A stretch of DNA of 64,000 nucleotides from Bombardia bombarda (lineage: Eukaryota > Ascomycota > Sordariomycetes > Sordariales > Lasiosphaeriaceae). Location: NCBI GenBank assembly GCA_030512295.1, contig JAULSR010000006.1, forward strand, positions 1,550,001 through 1,614,000, in the 5' to 3' direction. Shown here piece after piece: positions 22,022 through 33,049 of the stretch. Below the pieces are notes generated by a model. That model ran no database searches. It saw only the letters and a program-made list of their open reading frames with translations, and had not been told where the DNA came from. Within the stretch, counting starts at the first letter, position 1. Each line of letters begins with the position of its first letter. The position numbers and the translations under genes are program-made.

Positions 22022-24302
22022 ATGTCCGAAAATCAGCACAATATCGTTTCGCCCGATGGAATACTGGACTACCATTCGTCCAAGGGCATCTCTGATACCC
22101 ATGATATGCCAGATGAAAGTGTAGTTATTGATGATGATGATGATGATGTTGATAGTTCAACCTCCCCTTCAGTGGCATTTTCCACTCCCTCCGAGTCTTC
22201 GGCCTCGTGCTATGAGTCCGCTGGTGAGGGAGAGAAGAACATAGGAACAAGGCGACCAACAACACGCGTAGCTGAGCCTGTAAGTAACTGTCGAATTCTA
22301 TGGGTGTAGCCGGCCCTTCACTCCCGCTTCCCATCCAGATGGCGTCAGGCTTACCATGACGATAAACAACAGAAGAGAGACATTGACCTAGCAGGACGCT
22401 CATATGGCTATCACAATGTACACAGAATGTATAGCTATGACAGCGCCGAGAGTTCCGTTGACGAGCGGGAGGATAGTGGGCCAGCCACGTACACCATCGT
22501 CTCGACAAAACTACAAAAGGTTCTGAAAGGTCTAAAGACGAAATTGAGCTACCGCACCGGTTACACATACGACCACCGCATGGTTTTTGACAGCCCATTC
22601 CACTCTCTGTTTTTCGCACGGGAAGAACTGGCCACAATACTGAAGAAAACCCCAACTGTTCTGGCTCACATCATCGAGCTTCAAGACCTCGTGTCGTGGA
22701 TCGACGAGCACTTCAAAGAAGACTTCGCCGCGCGCGCGGAACTGCTCGAGAAAGGAGAGATCTCATATAGCCATCTGTGGATGCTATTCCCGCCCGGAGA
22801 GCTGATCTACGAGTGCCGAAAGACGTTGCAGGATGATGTGATATTCGATCGCGTCGGCCTGACAGAGGACTGGAACCCGACCGCGGTGTACGAGACGCCC
22901 AACCACCCTCCTTCGTTTTGCATAAACCACCGGCAGTGGCTCTACTACTCATCAGCATCTCAGTTCTGCTTAATCAAGATGCATTGCCGTATTCCCAAGT
23001 TTGCTGGGAAGAAGCCCTTGACGGTCGATAGTCTGGGGGTGTTTCCGTTTACGATGCTTCCAGACTCGGAACAGAAGTCCATCAGAGACCGTCTGACGGC
23101 GAGAGCCAAGACGTATATTGAGATTTGCAATACCCCCTTTAGCATATGGCAGTACGAAGGACCATTGAGGATCAATGATGAGGCGTGCGACCTCTTGCTG
23201 GATGCTGTTTTCAACCAAGATCATCCTGCGCATCAGAACTGGATGGTAGGTCTGCCCTATTATTCCTGGCCTTCCATTGATGGTAACATAACTTGAACTC
23301 CACTGACATGTACGCAGGTAGACGAGCGTGTGATTGTGGACATGCGCATGGGGGAGAAGGTCACCGACGCAAGCACGGAGGCTACAAATAGAGAGTTTCT
23401 TGACACCTTGTTGCCAGTCGCGGATCCTGACAGGTACCTTCTCTTTGGCTGCTATGTGCCAGTATATCTGCTAGATACGAAGCAGCGCGCCGGTCGGGCG
23501 TTGACGTCGCTACTGCGTAGAGTCGAATGGGACGCGAATCCATTACATTCGATCATATCCCCGCAGAAAGACACAATCGCAGACCTTGTCGGCAATTACT
23601 CCCCTCACAGTCGACTCCGAGCTTCCGGCCGAGCGAGAGGTGGCCCGAAGGCCGGCTTGGTATTCCTTTTGAATGGACCGCCTGATGCCTGCTGGGATCT
23701 AGTTAGTGGTATGACACAATTCCTTCCTCGTCTCAGAGACGCAGACGTGTGCTAACAACAATACTTTGAAGCTGTGGCCGAATCAGCACATAAGCCTTTT
23801 GTTCATCTAGATGTCTTCGACTACATCGCCCCACGCGAGAACCCGATCACAAACCTCACTAGAGTCCTTGAAGAACTGGCCCAGTGGCAACCGGTTGTTC
23901 TCCTGGAGAATTGTGGTTCGGTGATGGAGCAGCGGACTTTTGAGAATCATCTTGATATGGCCCGCAACTGCACAGGTGAGTTCAATGCTCTCGGGATGTT
24001 TCACGGGGTTCTGACTGTGATGTTTAGGTTTCATCAAGCTCTTGAACTTCTACCCCGGAGCGTTGTTCCTTTTGCCGGGACCTTTGGCAAAGATGGACTC
24101 GGTCATCAGCCGAATGTCTCTCATGACAGTGGAAGTGGTTGAGGCAGGGAGCACAGTTGAGACAGACAACGATTCCAAGATGCAGAAAAATGTCGAGACG
24201 GAGGAGGCGATCGAGACAGAGGAAGCAGTCGAGAAAGAGAATGATCCCAAGACGGAGGAGACTACCCAGTCAGAGGAAGTGGTCGAAAAACAGGATTGTT
24301 AA
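22022..24302 (+). CDS. Degenerate AAA-ATPase-like protein (DUF7025-type N-terminus, inactive AAA domain)
   Basis: Five exons: 22022-22279, 22349-23245, 23318-23708, 23772-23975 and 24028-24302, giving 674 residues. The first 90 residues are disordered with an Asp run. Residues about 130-470 resemble the N-terminal domain (DUF7025 type) of the large AAA-protein family of filamentous fungi. What follows aligns with the AAA core but lacks its chemistry. The Walker A position reads GPPDACWDL (505-513) where active members have GPPGTGKT, so the lysine is Trp511. Walker B reads VVLLENCGSVMEQR, with E561-N562 replacing D-E. The sensor-1 asparagine region is LLPGPLA. The domain then stops and a Glu/Thr-rich tail ends the protein. 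Frame and all splice sites are intact, so it looks like an expressed pseudo-ATPase rather than a decayed gene. ATP hydrolysis is very unlikely. Confidence 0.85.
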
Positions 24303-24533
24303 TGGACGTCGCGCAGAGGAGCGTAACTCACGACTGGAATAACGAAGACACGTTTTATTTGAGCCAGTCATACTAAATACTTTATTGTATAAAATGTCGC
24401 TCGTGATAACCAACCACTAGTGAAAAGCAAAAATCATTATACGCTGTTCTTTCATGCCATATCAATGCCTCCGGTTTCGATTAGCTTTTCTTTTCTTCCT
24501 TTTTCCCTCCTCCGCCCTTCTGGATGCCTTGTT

Positions 24534-24534
<1 letters not shown>

Positions 24535-24602
<68 letters not shown>

Positions 24603-24603
24603 G
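24535..24603. repeat. (TTG)23 microsatellite
   Basis: Twenty-three uninterrupted TTG units on the plus strand (AAC/CAA on the minus strand). The minus-strand open frame reads it as poly-Asn. Confidence 0.98.
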
Positions 24604-24613
24604 CCAGCAGTGT

Positions 24614-24685
24614 CTTGAGCTTCGTCTTCTTCTTGAGCTTCGTCTTCTTCTTGAGCTTCGTCTTCTTCTTGAGCTTCGTCCTCTT
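24614..24685. repeat. 18-bp tandem repeat, four copies
   Basis: The unit CTTGAGCTTCGTCTTCTT is repeated four times, the fourth with one change. In the minus-strand frame it encodes AQEEDE hexapeptides. The length is a multiple of three, so copy-number change would not shift the frame. Confidence 0.95.
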
Positions 24686-25079
24686 CTTGGGTCTCCTCCC
24701 CTTCTTGAGAGTCAGCCTTAACTCGAGCCTCGCCCTCTGCTTCGACCTCATCCTCGTTTTGCGCCTCGCCAAGAGCTCGAGGTTCACCAACTGCTTGGGC
24801 CTCGCCCTCGGCTTGCGTCACGCCCTTTAATTCAAAACCCCCCCTCTCTTCATCCACCCGTCCTGCACCATAACCCCTCATCCGCGCCACCTTTCCCATC
24901 ATAATGAGAAGTCCCATCAAGCCAGCAACGCTACCAAAAAGGGCCACACAGAAACGCAAACCCTCATGCTCCCTCAACACAGCCTCTACCAGCCCAAAAA
25001 TCGGATTCAAAAAAACACTACAAGGTAGCAAACCAAACTCACAGCTCAAAGCAACAACCACCACCGAAGCGACAAGAAC

Positions 25080-25899
25080 CTACACAGGCGCCGGGTCGGG
25101 CAAGAGCTCATACCCATCCTCATCAGGCAACACGTACGCCGAAATGGTCATACCAACCGGCACCAACGCAGTCAGACAGGCACTCGCAATGCACAGATAC
25201 CACGCCCACGACAGCCGATAGCCAGGGACGATAAACATGTCGTCGTGGTCGTGCAGGTACTGCACAAACGTGACGGAGCAGAACTGGAGCAGCGCGTCGA
25301 TGGCCAGGGGGACGCTGAGGATGCGCCAGCCGTCGGTGCGCCTCACCCTGCCGCCGGCCAGACTAATAATGATGCCAACGCCGACAGCGCACTGCAAGAC
25401 GACGGCCAGGTTCATGAGGAAGCCCGTGGTGCGCCAGATGTTGCAGATGGGCCCGTTTTTGGCGCAGCGGTCGTCCGAGGGGAAGGGGACGCAGCTGCTG
25501 GAGGCCGAGGTGCCGGCCGAGGTGCAGCGCTGGTGCAGGCCGATGTTGTCGTAGACGGTGTGGCCAGACTTGGTGGTGACAGAGTATGTGATCCAGTTGG
25601 TGGAGACGACCGAGGCGATGGTCATGGCGGTTGCTGGGGGGTGTCAGTCATTGTTGTTTTTATTGCTGGTTTCATGTGGGAGTATTGATTAAAGTAGAAT
25701 ATAATGCATGTCCTTGTGCATGTTGGGGAAAAGGGATGATGACGTCGGCGTGGATTTGGACTGTTGAAGACAGAGGGGATTAAACATGATTGCAAAGGTT
25801 ACAGATTAGAAATGACAATGAAATAATGAAATGAAAATGCGCCCAGTCACCTGCAACCACAGCGGCCAAGGCCGCGCTGTATACAATTCGCCGCGTCAT
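25080..25899 (-). CDS. Four-TM claudin/Sur7-like membrane protein of unknown function
   Basis: Two exons, 25899-25851 and 25633-25080, give 200 residues across a 217-bp intron (GTGACT donor, CAG acceptor). The joined start MTRRIVYSAALAAVVAATAM is the first membrane helix. After it come NWITYS and a Cys-containing outer loop (LHQRC, then CVPFPSDDRC and ICNIWRTTGFL), followed by three more helices (LMNLAVVLQCAVGVGIIISL, ILSVPLAIDALLQFCSVTFV, WAWYLCIASACLTALVPVGM). The C-terminal tail is short, acidic and tyrosine-containing. Topology and the paired loop cysteines recall claudin/Sur7-like proteins that abound in filamentous fungi, where most are unstudied. Location at the plasma membrane is inference. 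Confidence 0.8.
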
Positions 25900-26728
25900 G
25901 ATTGAGAGGGAGGCGGCATCAATGTAGGTAGACAGAAAGAAGCCTGGTAGTCTAGGCAGACAGGAGTCAAGATGCCGTTTCCAGGCTCCTCTGAGGTGCA
26001 GTGCCTGGGGGTACCCCAAGAATGAGATGTTAAAGGAAAATGATGGAACGAATGAGTGGTAAGTGGCTAGGTTGCGCAAAAAGAGTCACAGTGTTTGTCG
26101 TCTTCGAATAAAAGGCCATCTTCTGGCTGCCTATATTATTACTTACACTTACACACGTGTTCGGGTGTTGGGGGAAGTCGTCGCACGCACAGCCTCCCCT
26201 CCTCCCCTCCTCCCCTCCTCCCCTCCCTCCAATCCAACGGACTTCCATGGAAGGAGGCCTGCTGCACCGTGCTGTGCTCACATGAAAGAACGGGAGGAAT
26301 GGAAGGGTGGGAACTGGGAAGGGGTTACGACGACTTTAGCGCACTTGCCCAAGTTGGGCGACGGGCGGCGTTGTCAAGGTGTTGAGTTAGGGGTAGGTTT
26401 GAAGGAGGAGCCCTCTAGCCCTTAGGGCTCCTCCACAGCCAAAACCAGGATGAGGCGGTTACTTCCGGCCACATTTCCCCACCAACATCAGCCAACCAAC
26501 CCTGTCGCTTCGATAACGGACGATCCCGATAACTTTTTTTCCCATCGTCGCTCTCGTCGTTCGGCCGCCCAATATCCAATTCCTGGCCAGCGAAAATAAC
26601 CCATTCGCCAGCCAAACCCACTAAAACACCACCACCACAACCACACACCGCCGGCGTCGATATCGCCCTCCTCCCCAGCCGTCACCACAACCACCACTAG
26701 ACAAAAAAAGACAAAGAATACCGCCTCG
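25900..26728. promoter_or_regulatory. Divergent intergenic region with C-rich tract
   Basis: 829 bp between divergent starts. It contains a CCTCC-repeat tract at 26194-26230, listed separately, and a pyrimidine/CA-rich leader directly before the plus-strand gene. No other gene is visible. Confidence 0.5.
26194..26230. repeat. C-rich (CCTCCC)-type tract with G-quadruplex potential on the minus strand
   Basis: Four runs of CCCC separated by TCCT, then CCC. The minus strand therefore has four GGGG runs in close succession, the usual pattern for G-quadruplex formation. It lies about 500 bp upstream of the UPF0390 start. Confidence 0.85.
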
Positions 26729-27019
26729 ATGGTGCAGGGCGGCGTCAAGAAGAACGCCACGCCCAACCCAGGCAAGACCAAGCCGGGCGGTCGCCAGCAG
26801 ACACGAGGCGCGCTCTCCAAGGCCAAGGTGAACAAGACCAAGGCAGACCTGCTCAAGAAGAAGTTCACGGGCGGCATGGCGGCCAAGACGGAGAAGATGC
26901 TGGGCGAGCGCGCGGGACATCTCGAGCTCATCGGCCAGGGCCGCAAGAAGGGCGCAAAGACGGAGGAGGACCGCGCCAAGCTCGCAAAGGCCAGCTCCGC
27001 CTCGCGGAAGTTTGGATAA
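26729..27019 (+). CDS. UPF0390 / DUF2462 family small basic protein
   Basis: A single exon of 96 residues, very rich in Lys, Ala and Gly. It starts MVQGGVKKNATPNPGKTKPG and holds RQQTRGALSKAK, a basic helix and a conserved region MAAKTEKMLGERAGHLELIG, ending in a basic Ser-containing tail. This matches the small UPF0390 (DUF2462) family found from yeasts to animals. Members are basic and likely nuclear or nucleolar, but no molecular function is established. The length and the GATG start in a pyrimidine-rich leader fit a compact, highly expressed gene. Confidence 0.88.
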   Translation: MVQGGVKKNATPNPGKTKPGGRQQTRGALSKAKVNKTKADLLKKKFTGGMAAKTEKMLGERAGHLELIGQGRKKGAKTEEDRAKLAKASSASRKFG

Positions 27020-27347
27020 GCCGGATGGGCCCAGGGAGTGGGCGATTTTTTGTGCGGATTACTGAGTGGGAGTTATATGGCGTTTATGGTTGGGTTTTGT
27101 TTCTGGGATTATTTGGTGGTGGAGATATATACCACTTGTGCCAATATAGCCTGAGTGAGGGACGAAAATGGATGATGGATTGCTGTGCACATATTATTCT
27201 GTATTTCCTCAAGGCTGATATGGTGGGAATACACACCGAGAATACTTCCCCCTCACTGAACAAGAAACAGCTTTGCTGTTTCTTAACTTGTTCATATCCC
27301 TCAAGAATTCAAAAACGACATTCCCCTATCCTTTCATCAGAGAACCA
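27020..27347. other. Convergent intergenic region
   Basis: 328 bp between convergent stop codons, T/G-rich on the left. It holds 3' UTRs only; no gene is visible. Confidence 0.5.
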
Positions 27348-29239
27348 TCATCCCCTCCACCCCTTCACAACCCCCTCCAACAACCCCCTCACCACCTCCC
27401 CATCCCTCTCAACATCCACCCTCCAGCTCCCCACCGCCAACCGCACCGCCTTCATCCCCTTCCACTGCGTTCCACTAACATACATCCTCCTCGTCTCATT
27501 AATCCGCTCCACTAACACCTCGTTCAGCCTCTCGTCCTTTGCCCGAAACAAAACAACCATGTGCGTGCTCTCGAGCGACGCCCCCTCGTCAGGCAGCCAT
27601 TCGTAGTCGCGCGAGTCGCGCACGAAAGCCGCAACAGCACGTGCGAGCCGCACCATGCGCGCGAGGATGAGCGCCATGCCGTCGCGGCCCTCGCTGAGGA
27701 GGACGGCGTACACGGGGAGGGCACGGAAGCGGCGCGAGTTTTCGAGGCCGATGTTTAGGGGGCTGTTGATGTGGGCTGCTGAAGAAGAGGTTGGTGGAGG
27801 TGAGAGGTAGGCGGCGTTGGGGTTGCTGAATACTTGGGCGAGGACGGAGGCGTTGCGGGTGAGGAAGAAGCCTGTGTCGTATGGCTTTTTTCCGGGGGGT
27901 TATCATGTTAGGTGACAGTATGTATATCAGGGGAGGTAGAGTACAGGGGCAAAATAAGAAAGCGTGTGTTCATTATGTCAACTCTTGAGAGTTTTGAGAA
28001 TGTGAACAAGGAGATGAAGAATGAATCAAACGGAACAGATACGTACTACGTTCAAAAGCTTATGCCCATCGACCGTGATGCTATCAGCCAGCTCCAGCCC
28101 GGCTACGTTTGCGCGAAGGCTGAGGAACTCGTCCGTCTTGGGGAGGGCACGGGCAAAGATGCCAAAAGCTGTGACGATGCAAACGCAACACAAAACAAGT
28201 CAACATCACAACATAACATCATAAACACGGCAATCGTGCCCAAAAAGTCACCATCATCGCCAGAATCACGACGCACCAAGCAAAAAAAAGACTCACCCCC
28301 ATCAACGTGAATCCACGCGCCATACCGATCCGCCAAGCTCCTCAACTTAGGCATATCCAACGCATTCAGCGCAAACCTCCCCGTATTAACCTCGCCCGCA
28401 CTGACCACAACCATACTCGCCACCCCCCTCCCCTCACCATCCGCCAGCTCGCGCTCCACCGCATCCAGATCCAACCGCCAGGGCTCCTCCTCACTCCTCC
28501 TCATCTCCCTAACCGCCCTATGCCCCAGCCCGACCACGCTCGCCGCCTTCGACAGCGACGAATGGCCCATGCTCGTCAGGATCTGGATCGCGCTGACCCC
28601 CGCCGCCTGACACGCCGCCAGCAGCCCGTCATCAGCGACCGTCACATCACTGTCCCTCTCAACTAAGCGCGCAGCTATCACGGCCTCGCGCCCACACGCC
28701 AAGCCAAGGATGTTGCTCGCCGTGGCGCCGGTAGTAATAGTGCGCCCCGGCCAGACAGACGGGTCGCCGAGCCCGAGCAGCGAGACGAGCATGCGCAGCG
28801 CGGCATCCTCGACCGCCGTGCTGGCCGAATGGGCGGGCAGGTGCACTTGCACGTTTTGGTCCAGCGCCGAGACGATGTTGTCGGCCGCCTCGGCGATGGG
28901 CAGGGCCCCGCCCGTGACGAAGCCGTAGTAGCGCGGGCTGAGGGCCTGGCTGTTGAGCCCCGGCACGATGTCCGAGAGGAGGTGGTCTAGGGTTGCTGCG
29001 CGCCCGAGACCGGCAAGGCCGGGCAGTGGGGGGTCAGTATCAGCATCATCATCGTCGTCGTCGGCAGAATTATCATGTCCTGGAGGGGGTGCCGCGCGGG
29101 GCAGCGCCGAGACGGCGTGTGCAAGCGCGGCTGGGAGGGGCAGAGTGCCGTCGTCGCGGTCGGCTACGGTTTGTCGCAGGCGCGCGTAGGCATCCGAGAG
29201 AAAGTCGGCGTCCGCTGACGATGGTGGTGAGGGTGCCAT
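27348..29239 (-). CDS. Group II pyridoxal-5'-phosphate-dependent decarboxylase
   Basis: Three exons, 29239-28297, 28168-28047 and 27884-27348, give 533 residues. The fold-type I aminotransferase-like core is recognisable: SPRYYGFVTGGALPIAEAAD, the GRTITTGATASNILGL cofactor segment, WIHVDGAFGIFARALP, and the Schiff-base motif LADSITVDGHKLLNVPYDTG with the PLP lysine at Lys351. These are features of the glutamate/aromatic amino-acid/cysteine-sulfinate decarboxylase family. Fungal members of this subgroup are mostly uncharacterised, so the substrate is not assigned. The gene is not next to other biosynthetic genes. Introns are 128 and 162 bp. The second ends in AAG, a less common acceptor, but has a CTAAC branch and is the only in-frame choice. 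A CA/GT microsatellite lies 12 bp upstream of the ATG. Confidence 0.9.
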
Positions 29240-29250
29240 GGCGTTTCTGT

Positions 29251-29263
29251 GGTGTGTGTGTGT

Positions 29264-29297
<34 letters not shown>
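29251..29297. repeat. (GT)n microsatellite in the decarboxylase 5' leader
   Basis: About 23 GT units with one interruption (GTATGT). On the coding strand it is (CA)n ending 11 bp before the start codon, so it almost certainly lies in the 5' UTR. Confidence 0.97.
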
Positions 29298-29300
<3 letters not shown>

Positions 29301-32300
29301 ATTGGTCGTCTTGTTTCTTTTTCCCTTTTATTTCCCGTGTTCTTTTTCCCGGTTCGTCATCTGCACGATAGTGTGTAGTATTTTGAGGAAAAGGGGGTCT
29401 GACCAGCCGGCCCGAGCATCGATCCAACCTGCCAGGCTGGTGCACCCGCGGTTCGGAGGGTTTGCGTGATCGACCGGGTAATATTTCAATCTGTCATTTG
29501 GTTGCCAAGCTGCCATGGTTTTGTATTAACGAGGCCCTATAATAGGTATTCGTAAACTTCTTTTCTTCAACTAGATGCGGCTTCACCATCCATCTTGTGA
29601 AGATTCGGCTGGGTATTTTTCCTCCTTTCTCTGTCGCATTTGTTACTCGATATCCATCCGAAGGAGGGGACTTGCAACCTCATTTTGACCCCAGTTCTTA
29701 GACTGCCAGTAGTGCATGTAAAAGGGGGGCGCCACATGGTTGTGTTCGGGGGTGCTAACAGAAGCAATTTCTCATTGCAGATCACCGCTCCCTGGACGAG
29801 TGGGTATGCTTCTCAAGCATGTCCACCACCATCATAAGCTTTCTGCCATCAGAAAGCAAAGCTACCCACAAACTGTTTCATGTCTGCGGACGACTCAAAA
29901 GATGCATATTATCAATGTTGATTATTGACACATCGTCTTCCGGGTCTTTGGTGGAGAGCAGCACTCTACTCACTGCCTTTAATCGGATTCTATGATAGCT
30001 CCGACGCCCGGGCAAACGAGATGAAGATAATAATTCACGAGTATGGGGTAGTACCGAAACTCCAGAGTAGCGTAGCTTGTTTGCACAACAGACGTCGAAC
30101 TCGATTTAGCCTAGCCGCAGATTTGTTACTTCAATGTATGACAAGCTATTGTCATCCCTATGATTGCAGCCTCAATCAGAAAATCCGAAGTTAGGTTGGC
30201 TCTAATCGTCCTCGTGATGGGCCAACTTCGGCCAATACGCAGACAAGTTCAGATGTTTCGGGCATGAGACGGCTATCATTGATTAAATATGCGGGGGAAA
30301 TGCTGTCATACTGCAAACGGATTGATTAAAGAGGAAAAGAAATGCCATCATCTCCTGATGATCTGTTTCCTCATCACAGGACGAGAATAGGCACAATTGC
30401 GAGAGTTGTCTGATCGTCAGCAATCTTTTGGCCTGGCACAGACAGTTCCCAAGGCCAAGGAAAGGGGGAAGCAATGCGGAAAGATAGGTGGTTCTTTTGG
30501 TCATATTGTCTGTGATTGCCTTTTGCATATGTCCTGTACGGAGCACTGCAGTGGTCTTTCTTTTCTTTTGCTCTGCAACAAACGACGGAGGATGTTGAAG
30601 TTGCACACATGTTCTCTAAGAGCAGACGACGCCAGGGCGGAAGCAAACAGGCCGGCGCGGGCTTTTGTGGACGTGTTAGCCCCCTGCATGTCTCTGATGG
30701 ACAGCCAGTCAGACTCTCCTGACCGGCGGCGAGGTGTCGACGAGAGACCCCAAGCCACGCCGATCATCTGCCCGTCAGGAAGCTGTATGTCTGTCTACTG
30801 TCAGTACCTGTGTGTCTGTCTTTTTGTTGTCTCGCTGTCAGTGACCGGGCCTTCGGCGCAAAGGAAAGGGTGGGGGCGTAATCAGTCTGTCGTACGAAGT
30901 ACTCGGTCGATGTTATTGACGCCTCCATCCTGGGCTTGCGCTTGCTTGTTGCTCAGATCCTCATCAGTATCACGACCGACGGGATGGGACACCCAGACCC
31001 AAAGTTGCAGTGGTAGTGTGCCGTGCGTCGTGCGCTCAATGGAGCCCGGGAACCTGAAATGGTGTCTTCGGGTGGGAACAATGTCCGTGCTGAACAAGAG
31101 AGGGGGACGGAGATGGAGAGCAATGGTCTTGGATGAAAGAAAGGAAAAAAGGTTCATGGCGTCGTCCCGCGCCCCCAGAATCTACAATGTGAAGTGTCTC
31201 CTGTACGGAGCCGTAATATTGCCCAGGGCAAGGATGTCCAATGTTCCGCAACCGATGAGCCAATGTCTGACAGTGGAGAGAGCCTGAGATTGTGTGGTCA
31301 AGCACCTTTCATATCGTGCTGCCTTTCTCTAGCCTCCCACAATTCTAGAATTTTGGGGACCAAAGAACGAACAATCCTTCCTTGACAGAAGAAAGGCAAG
31401 AGCAGGAGAGCGTTAGTACCTGATACAGTTGTGGAAATAGGAAGCCGCCGCCACCTGTTGGCGCCACTCGTGTCTCTCTTCTATCTTCTGCAGACAGCAG
31501 GAGCGACGATGGATAATACCAAATACGGGCAGGTACGAATACGTCTGGGAAGTTGCGACCCCGCATCTACACAGATAGATCTTCATCAACTGGACAGAAG
31601 GAAGCTGCATGTCTGTCTCGCCAGCCAGTTTTCGCTTTGACCGCAACGTTTGGCAATGTTACCATCACTGATCTTGTCCTCGCTCGTCCTCGCGTGTGCA
31701 TTTTGTCAGTCACCGATGCCGATGCCGATGCAGATGCAGATGGTATATGCCCTTTAAGCCAGCTACCTACCTCCGCCACGGCAGGCTAGCAGCAAGCAAC
31801 AGCAGGCTTGCCAGAGAGAGAAACAGAGAAATGATGATCTCGTCGCAAGCTCTCGACTCTCGAGCCTCTCGGCCACATCTCGTTCGGCCTTGGCTTTGAG
31901 ATACTATCCATAGTTAGCTAACAGCCTCCAAGACTAGCAGGGTCTTGTCCGTTTGTCACGATCCACCTCTGCTGGGTGGCCCCCCGTGGCTGGCTCCCTG
32001 GGCCTGCCTGGCTCACCTAGCAAGCCGTGCCCGCAAATGCAATCCTCCAGAACCCCACTGGCACACCACGGCACGCGTCGGCGGCGCAGCGTCGTCTTCT
32101 TTTCGTCGCTGCCGTAGACAAGCAGGAACGAGATCACCGACGTTTGTGTGCTACGGGGTTAGTCATAGTCGGACTTTATCCAACATAAATCAGGTTACAA
32201 TTACAGCTCTTCCTTTGACACTGCCCGAAAACTCCGCCATTGGGTCGAGACTCCAGCTTACTTTTCTGTCTGCTGTGCGCCCGTCATCTGGATTATGGAG

Positions 32301-33014
32301 TACTTATTCCAGCCCCAGGGAGAGACGGAGGCGAGACCACGCCATCTCTTACATGAAGCAGACCACCGAAGGCAACCTCGCAGGCTTGCATGGCAAGAGT
32401 CTGGGGGGGTTTTGGTGGTCTGGGCTAGGTATTGTATGCACTACCTAGAACATGACTTAGCGCAAGGCACGCCGGCCGTAGTTTAGCGCTCTGCACAACA
32501 CGCTGTTGGGGGGTCCTTAGCCTGTGGACTACGCCAAGGGTTAGCTGCTGTAGACTGGTTTTCCTGGTCCTGGATTGATTTTCAATTTGCGTCCCCTGTT
32601 GAACCCTTGCGTGGGAGATGGAGGACCCCTGGCCGCCCGCAACGTTCAGGTTCTAGTGAAGGGTTCGGCTGCTCTGAGCCACGGATATGGCGCGGGAAAC
32701 AGGGGGCCAAAGGGGAAAAAAGCACCGATCCCGCCTCTTTGGATGAAAGCTGATGTTTCTTTCCCCCCAATCCTCTCCCCAATCGACGTCGACTTCTTCC
32801 ATTGCTCAGCAAAACGGTCCAAAATAGACTGGGGCGGAGGGCATCTTGCCTGTGACCCGTACAGTATTGATCCAGTAACCTGCAACCAGTTGGTGGTTAC
32901 GTTGGCGATTGACGATTTGACAACGGATCTCGCCGAGTCAACGACGGGAGTCCCACATTGTTACACGGCTACCAGCAACACGGGAGTACGGCAGCATCGC
33001 TGTCATCGTTGTTG

Positions 33015-33015
<1 letters not shown>

Positions 33016-33049
<34 letters not shown>
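33016..33049. repeat. (CGT)n trinucleotide run
   Basis: About eleven CGT units in intergenic sequence. No coding context is visible. Confidence 0.9.

Larger units (their letters stand above)
24462..25064 (-). other. Uncertain open frame: one hydrophobic helix, acidic repeats, poly-Asn
   Basis: An open frame of about 200 codons without an ATG at its upstream end; the first in-frame ATG is at 24917, leaving 151 codons. It would encode a hydrophobic stretch (FCVALFGSVAGLMGLLIMM), a Glu/Ala-rich region with four near-perfect AQEEDE hexapeptides, about 25 Asn residues encoded by AAC, and a basic end. It starts just 15 bp after the claudin-like stop codon on the same strand. It could be a short gene, the end of a degraded gene, or be joined by splicing to the upstream gene through the GTATGA at about 25107 and the acceptor ending at about 25024. 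None of these is established. Confidence 0.25.
24303..25079. other. Convergent intergenic region with repeat-rich open frame
   Basis: 777 bp between the convergent stop codons of the pseudo-AAA and claudin-like genes. It is dominated by a TTG microsatellite and an 18-bp tandem repeat, listed separately, and by an uncertain minus-strand open frame. Confidence 0.5.

Noticed and set aside
24535..24685. CRISPR-like or transposon-terminal repeats
   Set aside because: The repeats are directly adjacent simple and 18-bp tandem units without spacers, and there is no transposase or terminal inverted repeat.
30397..31287. 296-codon open frame on the plus strand
   Set aside because: It begins at TTG, its first ATG is about 45 codons in, and the protein is featureless and Cys/Arg-rich. 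No splice or domain evidence.
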